DNA of 64,000 nucleotides from Proteiniborus ethanoligenes (GTDB lineage Bacteria > Bacillota > Clostridia > Tissierellales > Proteiniboraceae), in NCBI RefSeq assembly GCF_900107485.1, contig NZ_FNQE01000011.1, positions 1-64,000 on the forward strand, in the 5' to 3' direction. The position numbers and the translations under genes are program-made. The notes under the pieces were generated by a model. That model ran no database searches. It was not told where the DNA came from and was given only the letters and a program-made list of their open reading frames with translations. Of this stretch, positions 24,007-34,009 are shown piece after piece. The first letter of the stretch is position 1. Each line of letters starts with the position of its first letter.

Positions 24007-25455
24007 ATGAACAAAAATTTAAAATATTCATTAATAGTCTTGTTTAGTATAGTGGTAATCATAATAGGCATAGGATTTTTTATTCATAATAATGGTCTAT
24101 CAAATATTGTATTTAAGGAGCCTGCCTATCCACAATTTGCAATAGGTAGGGGTATTGATGAAGTCCTTTCTCCAGAAGAAATGAAAGAAGACCTGCTACA
24201 GTTAAAAAAGGATTTAGAAGAAGTACATCCAAAAACAATAGAGGGACTTAGTGATGAAATGTTAAAGGCTTTTGAGGCTGCAAATGAAATAATAAAGGAG
24301 CCTATGACGGTTTCTGATTTTACAATAGTAGCCTCTGAGTTGGCATGTATGCTAGAGGATGCTCATACAGCTGTTAGAGGATTTTATTCCTTAGATTTGT
24401 CCCTTCCTATGGCTATTAAGGTAATTGATGATACATTCTATGTATTGGAAGGCAAAGACTTAGAGCCAAAGGATAAAATAATATCTTTTGGTGGAGTACC
24501 AATTAAAGAAATATATGAAAAGAGTCAAAAAAGAATACCCTCTGAAAATATATATTGGACAAATTATAATTTTGAGAAATACGCTTTACTTCAATCTACA
24601 TTAACTCAAATGGGAGCGGAAATAAACAATAAAAAAATAGATGTGGTAGTAAATCGTAATGGAGAAAATATCACTGTAGAGATGAAGTTTGGAGATGTTT
24701 ACTTTAAACCTATTAATGAAAGTCAAAGCACTAAAACATATAAGACTTATCCACAGGACACTGCCTATAATCCACAATTTTTATATCATTTAGATATGGA
24801 TAATAGCCTGTGCCACTTTGTATTAAAATCCTGTGACAACTCTGCTGAATATAGACATTTCCTTCAAATTATGTTTGAGGATATACAGAAAAACAATATA
24901 AAAAGCATAGTGGCAGATGTTAGACAAAATACAGGTGGAAATTCTAGTGTTCTTGATGAGTTCTTAAAATATGTAGATGTAGATAAGTATGCTTCCTATG
25001 GCTCTTTAAGAAGACTATCCCAGCAAGGCTCAGAGCAAAGAGGATATGTAAAAACCAAAGGAACTATGAGCAATCCACCCGGTTTAAGGATGAATAATAA
25101 AATGAAGGACTTTCTATTTGATGGAGATATTTATGTTCTAATAGATAATGGGACTTTTTCATCAGGAAATTGGTTTGGAGTCATAATATCTGATAGTGAA
25201 ATAGGCACCATTGTTGGTGAACCTTCTGGTAATGCACCTACTTCCTATGGAGATATACTTTCTTTTCAGCTAAAAAACTCAAAGCTTATGTACTTTGTTT
25301 CATATTCTCAATGGATTAGACCTAATGAAGCTAAAAGATATGAGGATGCCTTATACCCTGATTTCCAGGTAAGATACACAATAGATGATTATTTAAATAA
25401 AAAGGACCTAGCTATGGAAAAGGTTCTTGAGCTAATAAATGATAGTAATCAATAA
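24007..25455 (+). CDS. S41-type (tail-specific) peptidase-like protein
   Basis: A 482-aa protein with one N-terminal membrane helix (about residues 7-27) and an extracellular part. The C-terminal half has the S41/TSPc pattern: DVRQNTGGNSSV (304-315), GDIYVLIDNGTFSSGNWFG (about 373-391, with the Ser of the nucleophile region at 385/386) and GEPSGNAPTSYGD (404-416). No clear PDZ domain is visible. It may be a processing peptidase or a hydrolase of that fold. AGGAGG lies 5 bases before the ATG. It stands alone, with a terminator after it. Confidence 0.8.
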   Translation: MNKNLKYSLIVLFSIVVIIIGIGFFIHNNGLSNIVFKEPAYPQFAIGRGIDEVLSPEEMKEDLLQLKKDLEEVHPKTIEGLSDEMLKAFEAANEIIKEPMTVSDFTIVASELACMLEDAHTAVRGFYSLDLSLPMAIKVIDDTFYVLEGKDLEPKDKIISFGGVPIKEIYEKSQKRIPSENIYWTNYNFEKYALLQSTLTQMGAEINNKKIDVVVNRNGENITVEMKFGDVYFKPINESQSTKTYKTYPQDTAYNPQFLYHLDMDNSLCHFVLKSCDNSAEYRHFLQIMFEDIQKNNIKSIVADVRQNTGGNSSVLDEFLKYVDVDKYASYGSLRRLSQQGSEQRGYVKTKGTMSNPPGLRMNNKMKDFLFDGDIYVLIDNGTFSSGNWFGVIISDSEIGTIVGEPSGNAPTSYGDILSFQLKNSKLMYFVSYSQWIRPNEAKRYEDALYPDFQVRYTIDDYLNKKDLAMEKVLELINDSNQ

Positions 25456-25484
25456 TTTGATGCATTTTATATTGATATAGTATT

Positions 25485-25506
25485 GGGGACGAAGAAAATC
25501 GTCCCC
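25485..25506. terminator. Bidirectional terminator
   Basis: GGGGACGA (25485-25492) pairs with TCGTCCCC (25499-25506) between two convergent genes; T-rich sequence follows on both strands. Confidence 0.7.
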
Positions 25507-25515
25507 TAATTGTTT

Positions 25516-26475
25516 TTAGCTCGTATATATGGTTTTAATAACTTCTTCAATGCTAGGCTCTTGAACGCTGAAATCATCTATATCAAAGTTGTTAAAAAGA
25601 ATCTTGGCTATTTCAGAAATCTCCTTTTTATTCTTCAGATTTAGAACAAGCTGTGATTTTTGGTCATCATAAGTACCTGAGTGTTGAGATATTATCTCCA
25701 TAAATAAGTCATTGTAGCCATTTCGTTTCATTTGTGCAACAATTTTAATTGGTAATTTTCCTATCGTCTTAAGTTCTTCTACTTTACCTTTATATACAAT
25801 ATCTCCATGATTTAATACTAGCATTTCATTACATAATTTCTCTATATCTTTCATATCATGTGTCGTTAAAAAAATAGTCTTTCCTTTTTTATTAATTTCT
25901 TGTAAAAAATCTACAACCCTGTGCTTAGACACTACATCTAAACCAATGGTAGGCTCATCAAGAAAAAGTATATCAGGGTCATGAATCATACATGCACCTA
26001 GCTCGGCTCTCATTCTTTGACCTAAACTTAGCTGTCTTACAGGCTGTTTCAAAATATCTTGCAGAAACAGCTTGTCTACTAAATATTCTAATTGCTTTTT
26101 ATACTTTTTTTCATCTACCTTATATATTCCCCTTAAAAGTTCATAGGTGTCTATTACAGGTAAGTCCCACCACATCTGAGTTTTTTGCCCGAAAACTACA
26201 CCTATATTCCTTACATACTTTTTTCTATCTCTATAGGGTATGTACCCGTCTACTTTAACTATGCCATCGCTTGGAGTCATAATCCCTGTAAGTATTTTAA
26301 TAGTTGTAGATTTACCTGCCCCATTTGGTCCTACATAGCCTAAAAACTCACCTTTTTTTACTGTAAAGTCAATCTCTTTAAGAGCTTCTATTTTTCTTTT
26401 ATTTCTTCGAAAAAGATTTTTCTTCTCATATACAATATAATCCTTCTTTAACCCTTTTACAGTAATAAACTCCAT
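25516..26475 (-). CDS. ABC-2 type exporter ATPase
   Basis: A 319-aa ABC ATPase: Walker A GPNGAGKST, Q-loop FGQKTQMWWDLPV, signature LSLGQRMRAELGACMI, Walker B ILFLDEPTIGLD, and the H-loop His in LTTHD. The FGQKTQMWWDLP segment and a C-terminal domain of about 90 residues are typical of the ATPases that pair with DUF990 permeases. It energises export by the two permeases encoded immediately upstream. The substrate is unknown. Confidence 0.92.
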   Translation of the reverse strand: MEFITVKGLKKDYIVYEKKNLFRRNKRKIEALKEIDFTVKKGEFLGYVGPNGAGKSTTIKILTGIMTPSDGIVKVDGYIPYRDRKKYVRNIGVVFGQKTQMWWDLPVIDTYELLRGIYKVDEKKYKKQLEYLVDKLFLQDILKQPVRQLSLGQRMRAELGACMIHDPDILFLDEPTIGLDVVSKHRVVDFLQEINKKGKTIFLTTHDMKDIEKLCNEMLVLNHGDIVYKGKVEELKTIGKLPIKIVAQMKRNGYNDLFMEIISQHSGTYDDQKSQLVLNLKNKKEISEIAKILFNNFDIDDFSVQEPSIEEVIKTIYTS

Positions 26476-26530
26476 TGCTATTCTCCCCCAATCATTTAAT
26501 TTTGTTAGAAGTACAATAAAAATGTATGCT

Positions 26531-27307
26531 CTAGGTTCCCGTACTTGAATATCTTTTTATTCCTAAGCTCCATATTAAATATGATATGGGTGTCATAGCT
26601 ATTATTCCAAATAAAGGAGCCAATAAGTAAAAGGCATTACCAGATCTCCCAGTGTAATATACTAGGGGATAGTAGGTTAAAGAAAAGAAAGGTATTACAA
26701 AGGTTAGTATATGGCGAAATATATTATTATAGATTGTTGCAGGGTATGCAGCAGCAGTTCTTGTAGAATAGTGTCCAAGTACTACTATATCCTCATTTTT
26801 TCCTGTCCAAAAAGCTACAGCTGCAAGTATGATGCCTATTTGCATATTAATTATTACAGAGGCTAGTAACAACAGGGGCAAATAAAAATAAAAACTGTTA
26901 TTTATAAAAGAACATCTTTGTAGACCCCATATTCCTACCCCTAATGCTTGAGCTACCATACCAAGCCTTTTTAAATCAACTTTCTGTAACATAACTTGTA
27001 CAAGTGCTGGTGCTGGTCTAATAAGCAATGTATCAAATTTGCCTGAAAGGATTAACAATTCAAAATTATTAAATCCATCGCCTATTAATCTATACATTCC
27101 AAAGCCAAATTCTATGACGGAATACATTAATGCAACCTCATGGAGAAGCCAACCGTTAATGTTTTTAAAACGCATTAATATAAACACCACAATAATAAAA
27201 TCTCCTAGGAGTCCTAATATGTTTCCAAGTATATTGATAAGAAAGTCAAATCTATACTGAGCTTCACTTTTAAAAGAAGCCTTAAAGAGTGTTAAAAAGA
27301 GTCCCAT
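26531..27307 (-). CDS. ABC-2 family (DUF990) permease, second subunit
   Basis: A 258-aa membrane protein with six helices and the family's FRFKNINGWLLHEVALMYSVIEFGFGMY-like segment in the first third. 'LLILSGKFDTLLIRPAPALVQVML' is typical of DUF990 permeases, in which LLxRPxxxLxQ recurs. It forms the channel with the 27309-28085 protein. It starts one base after that gene's stop, so the two are translated together. Confidence 0.88.
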   Translation of the reverse strand: MGLFLTLFKASFKSEAQYRFDFLINILGNILGLLGDFIIVVFILMRFKNINGWLLHEVALMYSVIEFGFGMYRLIGDGFNNFELLILSGKFDTLLIRPAPALVQVMLQKVDLKRLGMVAQALGVGIWGLQRCSFINNSFYFYLPLLLLASVIINMQIGIILAAVAFWTGKNEDIVVLGHYSTRTAAAYPATIYNNIFRHILTFVIPFFSLTYYPLVYYTGRSGNAFYLLAPLFGIIAMTPISYLIWSLGIKRYSSTGT

Positions 27308-27308
27308 G

Positions 27309-28085
27309 CTAACCTCCCTGAATAGCCATCTTTTTTGTTAATACTGATGTTAGTAAATAGGCAGTAATAAATAAAAATATTATCCATGCCCACTGATTTA
27401 TGCAGGCATTTAATAGACTAAATTGTCCTTGATAAACTGCGGTAGGTACATATGAAGTATATGCGAAGGGCAAGTTCATAACTATGCTTTGAAAAGATAC
27501 AGGATAGTATTTCAGGCTAATAAAAGCACCACTAAACAATGTGCATCCAAAATAATAAAGCATTTGAATACCACTAATAGATAGAAATTTAATACTCCAA
27601 AGCCCAATAAAATAGTTAATTAAAAAAGATATAAGAATTCCATTAAATAATGTTATTAAGTATGGTAAAATTTGATGAACACTTGGAAGAGAAACTCCCA
27701 TGACTAATACACCGAAAAGAAAAATAGGTATTGAACGGAATAAGAAGTTGTAAGCAATATGACCTAAGATTTCAAAAAAGCTACCGTATAAGAGTCCATA
27801 TGGTCTCAGCATCTCGTATGCAATTGAGCCATCTTGAACTTTTCTTGGTATGTAACATCCATAAGGAATAAACATTACAATCCACAATCCAGCCTGATTG
27901 ACCATTTGATATGTTACTGCTTCCATGCCTTCACTTGTATTCCCTAATACTGCAAGCCAAATCCGAATGTTTATATAGCCAAATATAATACTGCCAATAT
28001 TGTTAACAATATGATTTAGTAGATAGACACGATCCCTTTCAAAGGACTTTTTTGCAAGCTCTAATCCTCTAAAAATACTAACCAC
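27309..28085 (-). CDS. ABC-2 family (DUF990) permease, first subunit
   Basis: A 258-aa membrane protein with about six helices. Segments such as VPRKVQDGSIAYEMLRPYGLLYGSFFEILGHIAYN-like text match the other half of DUF990 exporters (here RKVQDGSIAYEMLRP). First gene of a three-gene operon permease-permease-ATPase. Such operons are usually exporters of small molecules or peptides; no substrate clue is present. Confidence 0.88.
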   Translation of the reverse strand: MVSIFRGLELAKKSFERDRVYLLNHIVNNIGSIIFGYINIRIWLAVLGNTSEGMEAVTYQMVNQAGLWIVMFIPYGCYIPRKVQDGSIAYEMLRPYGLLYGSFFEILGHIAYNFLFRSIPIFLFGVLVMGVSLPSVHQILPYLITLFNGILISFLINYFIGLWSIKFLSISGIQMLYYFGCTLFSGAFISLKYYPVSFQSIVMNLPFAYTSYVPTAVYQGQFSLLNACINQWAWIIFLFITAYLLTSVLTKKMAIQGG

Positions 28086-28225
28086 CTCCAGTATTAAATT
28101 GTAAATAGATTTTGTGAAATGCGATTTTTATTGGGTAGATAAGGTCCCAATAGTGAACGGATAATCAGTATATCATACATATTTTGTATGTTCAATATGT
28201 TTTAGAAGAATAAATAAAATAAAAA

Positions 28226-28256
28226 GCTTACCATTATATAATATTTAATGGCAAGC
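28226..28256 (-). terminator. Terminator of the yjjI-yjjW operon
   Basis: GCTTACCATT (28226-28235) pairs with AATGGCAAGC (28247-28256) allowing one mismatch-type pair; the minus strand continues TTTTTATTTT. Confidence 0.75.
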
Positions 28257-28269
28257 CTATTATTTTTCC

Positions 28270-29106
28270 TTATAATAGCACTATATCCTCTAAACCATTT
28301 CCTTTTGCTATACAATAAAGCTCTTTCATCATTTGGTCTGAGGGAGTATAGCTTTGTATTAAATTTGTTCTAACTCCTAGTGGTCTGTATTTTATAATCT
28401 TGTATCTAATTTTAGGATTTAGCTCTGCTATTAGTCTGCTTATATTATCAACATTATAATAATTCTCTAATACTTCTGGTACTATAACAGTTCTTACCTC
28501 GTAAAGCTTATCTATGCTAGCTAGGTATCTGATATTTTTTAGAACAGTTTCATTGTCTTTTCCAGTAAGCATTTTATGCTCTTCTCTATCAAAAGATTTC
28601 ATATCTACCATAGCTTTGTCCATGACTCCTAAAAAGTCTTTTTTATCTTCAAGTAGTATATATCCATTTGTATCTACAAAGGTTGTTAATCCAAGTTTTT
28701 TCACTTCCCTAAATAGTTCCGTTAGAAACTCTGATTGAAGAGTACATTCTCCACCTGAAACTGTTATGCCTGATATAAAGGATTTTACTTTTTTTATTTC
28801 ATTAACAACTTCTTCAACTGTCATTGAAGTTACTTTAGGTGAACTATTTCTATTACATGCCTTTATGCATTCATCACATTGTTGACAGGCATTTTTGTTC
28901 CATACTACCGCTCCATTTTCTATAGAGAGAGCATTGTAATGACAGGCATTAACACATAATCCACAATTGTTGCATGGATTTATAGTCTCTGGATTGTGAC
29001 AATAAAGGCAGTTAAAATTGCAGCCTTGCAAAAATATTGCCATTCGATTCCCAGGTCCATCTACAAAGCTAAAGGGAATTATTTTATTTATTAACCCCTT
29101 AACCAT
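28270..29106 (-). CDS. yjjW: YjjW-type glycyl-radical enzyme activase
   Basis: A 278-aa radical-SAM protein. CNFNCLYCHNPET holds the CxxxCxxC cluster for AdoMet. Two ferredoxin-like clusters follow: CNNCGLCVNAC (about residues 43-53) and CQQCDECIKAC (about 74-84). GITVSGGECTLQ matches the GGE motif. The insert with two clusters marks the glycyl-radical activases; partner YjjI lies directly upstream with an 8-base overlap. It would abstract hydrogen from the glycine of YjjI under anaerobic conditions. Confidence 0.92.
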   Translation of the reverse strand: MVKGLINKIIPFSFVDGPGNRMAIFLQGCNFNCLYCHNPETINPCNNCGLCVNACHYNALSIENGAVVWNKNACQQCDECIKACNRNSSPKVTSMTVEEVVNEIKKVKSFISGITVSGGECTLQSEFLTELFREVKKLGLTTFVDTNGYILLEDKKDFLGVMDKAMVDMKSFDREEHKMLTGKDNETVLKNIRYLASIDKLYEVRTVIVPEVLENYYNVDNISRLIAELNPKIRYKIIKYRPLGVRTNLIQSYTPSDQMMKELYCIAKGNGLEDIVLL

Positions 29107-30592
29107 TTTTCCTTACCTTTCTTTCAAGTATCCTAGCATTATTTGCAGAACCTAGTCCTAATACTACTGTATCTTGAAGAACTTGTTCGCCTCTAGCTAG
29201 TTTTTCCATGTCTGATTTTTTTACTAGATATCCTGTTATTCTTATTACATCACTGTCTGATGAATAAAGGGAGAAATATCTCATGCCTTCTCTAAAGGCT
29301 CCCTTGATAATATCTAATATAGATTCTGGATTTTTCTTTGCTGTTTCCTCAAATGGGAATATATCCCCTATGCCAGATGGAAAATATTTATGAAACATAG
29401 CTGTTTGAGGTATATGAATATTAAGATCAGGTTCTTCACCTATGGGTATTCTACAGCCTGGGCTTATACCATAGTCCGTTTCTATGCCTACTTGTGCATG
29501 AAGTAAATATTTACTGTCTGAAATTTGGCAGTATGGTGCATTGTGTTTATTTACCTCTTCCTCAAGTTTTGCTATTATCTTGACTCCTAATTCATTTGCT
29601 CTTTGGCTATGTCCAAATCTATCTGATTGTACTTCTGAATTTATAAAATAGTTAACAGCTTCTGCAAGTCCAAACATACCAAACATGGCTGTAAATCTGT
29701 CCTTATTCAATAAACCTTCTTTTACTAGAAAATGAGTTTCGAAAAAGCCACTTTCTTCAACTATGAATTTTACTCTTTCATCCATATATCCTGCCATTTT
29801 ATCTACCGCATATGGTAAAACATTGTTTATAAAGTCTTCTGCATCTTTAGCTTTCTTTGCTAAACCTGCAAGATTAAGTCTTACTAATGTATAGCTGCCA
29901 CCACCTATTGTAAGCCCATTATAGCAGCTTACTATGGCATAGTTGTTGTTAAATTCACTTGAAAACATTTCATGGTTTGCAAAGCTAGGCTTAGCAGTTA
30001 CTAAGGCTGTATTTATAGAGTCAATTGCAAGTTCATCTGGTGTATTCAAACTATATTTTAATGTTATGTTTGGAATAGCTGTTTCTAGTTCTCTTTGCGC
30101 TTTTAATATTATTCTACCTGCTTTCGTATCCTCTGGTCCTATGTTTGCGTGGCAGAAGGAATCTGTAAGTGTTCTATCTATATGCAATAAAAACAGCTTT
30201 ATAGCCTTATATGCTTCTTCTTCGTCTTCTATATATGGCTCTAATAATGTGTCTATGTTGCCAATATACACAGGAAAAGTTGTAATAGATGGTACATGCT
30301 TATAAAGAATCAGTAGATTGTTTGTAGCCTCCCATATATCATTTGCTGGCTTTAAGCCTAAAAATTCACTTCCTTTTTCCATGAATTTTTCATAATCAGG
30401 AACTATATACCTAGGTCTATAGGGTGCATTCCCTTCAAAAAGATCACATATTATGCCCTCATCTCTAAGCTTTTGGGCTTCTGGACTTATATCTAATACG
30501 TCTATACTATTTTCTGCAGCTTTTGCAAGGGAAACAACTCTCTGCTCAAAGGTTAAGGTTTTGTCTTTAATAATGTCTAATATATTGCTCAT
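29099..30592 (-). CDS. yjjI: YjjI family glycyl-radical enzyme
   Basis: A 497-aa protein matching the YjjI/DUF3029 type (about 515 aa in E. coli). The C-terminal SDSDVIRITGYLV contains the presumed radical Gly in the RxTGY box. AIVSCYNGLTIGG holds a candidate active-site Cys. The reaction catalysed by YjjI is not established. The ATG at 30590-30592 has GGAG 8 bases before it and is preferred over the GTG at 30601. It overlaps its activase gene and shares a terminator with it. Confidence 0.92.
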   Translation of the reverse strand: MSNILDIIKDKTLTFEQRVVSLAKAAENSIDVLDISPEAQKLRDEGIICDLFEGNAPYRPRYIVPDYEKFMEKGSEFLGLKPANDIWEATNNLLILYKHVPSITTFPVYIGNIDTLLEPYIEDEEEAYKAIKLFLLHIDRTLTDSFCHANIGPEDTKAGRIILKAQRELETAIPNITLKYSLNTPDELAIDSINTALVTAKPSFANHEMFSSEFNNNYAIVSCYNGLTIGGGSYTLVRLNLAGLAKKAKDAEDFINNVLPYAVDKMAGYMDERVKFIVEESGFFETHFLVKEGLLNKDRFTAMFGMFGLAEAVNYFINSEVQSDRFGHSQRANELGVKIIAKLEEEVNKHNAPYCQISDSKYLLHAQVGIETDYGISPGCRIPIGEEPDLNIHIPQTAMFHKYFPSGIGDIFPFEETAKKNPESILDIIKGAFREGMRYFSLYSSDSDVIRITGYLVKKSDMEKLARGEQVLQDTVVLGLGSANNARILERKVRKNG

Positions 30593-30783
30593 AGCCTTCA
30601 CTCCATCTAAAATAATTTATATTTTATTTATACCCTAAGGTTTTTGAATGTATCATAGTTTTAGTCTGTCAATATATTTTAAACTTTTTGTTTAATTTTT
30701 ACAAGTTCAATTGTCACAAAGCTTTAATAAAAACTTATGTAATAGTATAATAATAGTAATGTCTGTGTAAAGAAGGTGTTTGT

Positions 30784-31713
30784 ATGAATGAAATTTTATT
30801 TGAAGACCTAATTAATAGGATAAAAAAAGAAAATATCCTAAACCTAGTTATAATGAAAGACGAAGAAATAGTAGCGGATTACAATAAAAAAGATGAGTAT
30901 AAAGAGAGTAAATTTATAATAAATTCGTGTACTAAAAGTATAATATCTGCTCTCATAGGTATAGCTATAAGCGAAGGGTTAATATTAGGTGTAAACCAGC
31001 CTATCTCTGATTATTTTCCTGAGCTGAAAAAGGATAGTGTAGATAAGAGAAAAAAGGATATTACTATATATCATCTTTTAACTATGAGTAGTGGTATATC
31101 TTGGCCTGAGTTTAATAACTGGGCCTTTATTTCAGAGCTAATGCAAAGTCATAATTGGGTTAATTTTATTTTAGATAGACCTATGGAAGCTAATCCTGGT
31201 GAAAGGTTTAATTATAGCTCGGGAGGCTCTCATCTCCTTTCTGCTATTATAAGTCAGTCCACAGGTATGAATGCTTATACATTTGCACAAAAGCACTTAT
31301 TTAAACCATTGGGGATTAATAATATTACATGGATGAGTGATCCTCAGGGTAATAGTAATGGCGGCTTTGGTATAGAAATGTCTGCCTATGACATGGTTAA
31401 GATAGGGAAGCTTTATTTAGATATGGGTAAATATGGAGATGCTTATCTTATTCCTAAAGAGTGGGTGAGGGAAAGCTTGAAGCCTGGAATGCTGGCTTCT
31501 AAAGCCATGGGGAATTATGGATACCAATGGTGGATGAAGGATTTTAAATATCCAAAGGAAATAGTTACTGTTTATTTTGCTATGGGTAATGGTGGGCAGT
31601 TTATTTTTGTAGTGCCTAGTAAGAATATGGTAGCTGTATTTATTTCAGATAACTATGAAGATTCCTTTAGACCTTTATATTATCTGAGAAAATATATATT
31701 GAAGATGTTTTAG
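30784..31713 (+). CDS. Beta-lactamase-fold serine hydrolase (class C type)
   Basis: A 309-aa cytosolic protein without signal peptide. SCTK at residues 48-51 is the SxxK nucleophile motif, and FNYSSGGSHLL puts Tyr144-Ser-Ser at the YxN position. The last conserved box is near GNGGQFIFVVP. This is the family of class C beta-lactamase-like esterases and peptidases (COG1680). The intracellular location argues against true beta-lactamase activity. A ribosome binding site AAGAAGGTG precedes the ATG. Confidence 0.85.
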   Translation: MNEILFEDLINRIKKENILNLVIMKDEEIVADYNKKDEYKESKFIINSCTKSIISALIGIAISEGLILGVNQPISDYFPELKKDSVDKRKKDITIYHLLTMSSGISWPEFNNWAFISELMQSHNWVNFILDRPMEANPGERFNYSSGGSHLLSAIISQSTGMNAYTFAQKHLFKPLGINNITWMSDPQGNSNGGFGIEMSAYDMVKIGKLYLDMGKYGDAYLIPKEWVRESLKPGMLASKAMGNYGYQWWMKDFKYPKEIVTVYFAMGNGGQFIFVVPSKNMVAVFISDNYEDSFRPLYYLRKYILKMF

Positions 31714-31739
31714 AAGCCTGATGAATATAAGTTTAAAAA

Positions 31740-31776
31740 AGCCCTTATACTAGCTTTATTGCTTAGTATAAGGGCT
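31740..31776. terminator. Bidirectional terminator
   Basis: AGCCCTTATACTA (31740-31752) pairs perfectly with TAGTATAAGGGCT (31764-31776) between convergent genes. Confidence 0.8.
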
Positions 31777-31783
31777 AAATAAT

Positions 31784-33772
31784 TTATATCTTAAATCTTT
31801 CAATTATTGATTTTAGAGTTTCTCCTAGGTTTGCTAGCTCTTCACTAGAGCTTGCTATTTCTTGTATTGAAGCAGTTTGCTCTTCCATAGATGCAGTTAC
31901 CTCTTCTGTAGCAGCAGAGTTTTCTTGTGCAATTGCTGAAAGATTTTGTAGAGTGTCTAATATTTCATTTTTCATCTTTTCCATTTCTCTGCCTGTAGTA
32001 TTTAGTTTTTCTATGGCTTTTTCTGTATCCTTCATTGATTCTAGCACTAATAGGTATTTATCTTTGTTGTTGATTACACTATGGCTTTGTTCTTTAGATA
32101 TATCTGATACTCTTGCCATGGTTTTAACAGCATCCTGTGAATTTTTCAACAGTTCCTCAACCATTTCAAAAATTTCTTGTGTTGAAGATGAGGATTGTTC
32201 TGCTAGCTTCCTTATTTCTTCTGCTACTACTGCAAAGCCCCTTCCTAATTCTCCTGCTCTAGCTGCTTCTATGGCTGCGTTTAATGCCAATAGATTTGTT
32301 TGCTCTGCTATGGATGCTATTACATCACTTGCTTGTCCTATTTTATTTGAGCTTTCGTTGGTTTTTAATATAACCTCATATATTTCTTTTTGTGCTTTAT
32401 TGCTTTCTTCTGTTATTTTAGATAAATTTTCAATCTCTAATAAGCCTTCATTTACAACCTCTGTTACTCTACTGGAAGCTGAGTTTAATTCCATCATATA
32501 GCCTAAATCTTTTTCTATACACTCTCCTAATTCAATGGCTTTATTAGAGCCTAATTCAGTATTATGAGCTTGATCAGAAGCACCCCTTGCTATTTCCTCT
32601 GCTGTTTTTGCTACTTCTTCAGCAGAAGCAGATGATTGATGTGATGCAGCTGATAGCTCTTCTGAGGTTTGATATACCTGTTCTGCAGAATGACCTATTT
32701 CACCTATTATACCTCTAAGATTGTCTGTTATGCTTTGCATTGATCTGGCTAAGTTGCCAATTTCATCCTGGCTTTTCAGGATCTTTTCTGGCAAGTCTTG
32801 AGTAATATCTAGGCCTGCTACTCTTTCCGTATGTTTAACAGCTAAAACAATATGCTTTGATATTTGGTTTCCTAATAAGTATGTAAGCACTATACATATT
32901 AATAAAATAATAACTGTTGATGTAAATACTGCTATTTGCATAGCTGAGATGGAAGATAGCATCTCCTGTTCATTTGCAACAGTAACCATTATCCAGTTGC
33001 TATCTTTTATAGGATAATAGCCAGCATATAATTTATTACCTTTAAAGGAATAAGGACTCACACCTTCTCTTTCTTCTAATATTTTCTTGAAAAGCTTAGC
33101 TACAGGTGCTAACTCTATATCCTCTTCTGCTTTTTCAATAGGATTTTCTTGAGCTAAAACTCTACTTACATCAGGATGTGCAACTACTGTACCTGTGTCG
33201 CTAATAATATATGAATACCCTTTATTCCCATAACCAGTATCCTGGATGGCCTCAGACAAAGCATTACCTGATATGCGGCCTACTAAAACACCGACTATCT
33301 TACCACCTCTTTCAATAGGTGCAGCATACATTAGAACAGGCTCTCCTGTTACACGACTTATTAATAGGTCTGATACATTAGCTTCTCCACTAAAAGCTTT
33401 TTTTACATAATCTCTATCACCTAGATTAGCAGTCGAGCCATCAGTATAATTAGCAGTACCATTAGGCTGAACTACTCCAATGTCAAGAAAGTCTGTTTTT
33501 GCAACTATTCGTTTAAGTACAGGTAACTGTGCATACCAATACATGGTCTGTATGTCCGTAACTCCCGATACAGTTTCTAGGATCCCTATTCGACCTTGTA
33601 TTCGGGTCTCTATAAGCCTTGCACTTTCTGTAGCTAATGAGGAAAGTGTTTTTTCTGCTTCATTTGTTAGAGATTTACTAGACACATTTATAGCAATAAG
33701 TCCTGTGGCAATAGATGACAATAAAATCAAAATTGAAAAGTATACTACTAGCTTAGTTTTTATGCTTTTCAT
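31784..33772 (-). CDS. Methyl-accepting chemotaxis protein, dCache type
   Basis: A 662-aa membrane chemoreceptor. Helices near residues 8-30 and about 280-302 enclose an extracellular dCache sensor; [27 protein letters not shown] is its membrane-proximal lobe. HAMP and a long signalling coiled coil follow, with the hairpin tip [38 protein letters not shown]. No WxxxF-type CheR-binding tail is seen. It should relay small ligands such as amino or organic acids to CheA. Confidence 0.95.
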   Translation of the reverse strand: MKSIKTKLVVYFSILILLSSIATGLIAINVSSKSLTNEAEKTLSSLATESARLIETRIQGRIGILETVSGVTDIQTMYWYAQLPVLKRIVAKTDFLDIGVVQPNGTANYTDGSTANLGDRDYVKKAFSGEANVSDLLISRVTGEPVLMYAAPIERGGKIVGVLVGRISGNALSEAIQDTGYGNKGYSYIISDTGTVVAHPDVSRVLAQENPIEKAEEDIELAPVAKLFKKILEEREGVSPYSFKGNKLYAGYYPIKDSNWIMVTVANEQEMLSSISAMQIAVFTSTVIILLICIVLTYLLGNQISKHIVLAVKHTERVAGLDITQDLPEKILKSQDEIGNLARSMQSITDNLRGIIGEIGHSAEQVYQTSEELSAASHQSSASAEEVAKTAEEIARGASDQAHNTELGSNKAIELGECIEKDLGYMMELNSASSRVTEVVNEGLLEIENLSKITEESNKAQKEIYEVILKTNESSNKIGQASDVIASIAEQTNLLALNAAIEAARAGELGRGFAVVAEEIRKLAEQSSSSTQEIFEMVEELLKNSQDAVKTMARVSDISKEQSHSVINNKDKYLLVLESMKDTEKAIEKLNTTGREMEKMKNEILDTLQNLSAIAQENSAATEEVTASMEEQTASIQEIASSSEELANLGETLKSIIERFKI

Positions 33773-33950
33773 CTTGCTCCCCCCTTAATTTAAAGAAAAC
33801 CCCTGTTCTGTTGAAAATCTGGTTTATTTATCGCTTCTAAACTTAATCATAACTGAAATATAGGTAAAATTCAACAATTTATAGTGAATTTTAAGAAATT
33901 TTGTAGCACTATTTCAATGTAATTGGTTCATTATACCACTTTTAGGATGC

Positions 33951-33989
33951 AAAAAAGTTTAAGATAATTTTTTTATCTTAAACTTTTTT
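33951..33989 (-). terminator. Terminator after the 34010-35713 chemoreceptor
   Basis: AAAAAAGTTTAAGATAA (33951-33967) is perfectly inverted at 33973-33989, giving a long A/T stem ending in T6 on the minus strand. It separates the two chemoreceptor genes. Confidence 0.8.
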
Positions 33990-34009
33990 AAAATTAATTA
34001 ATATATTCT

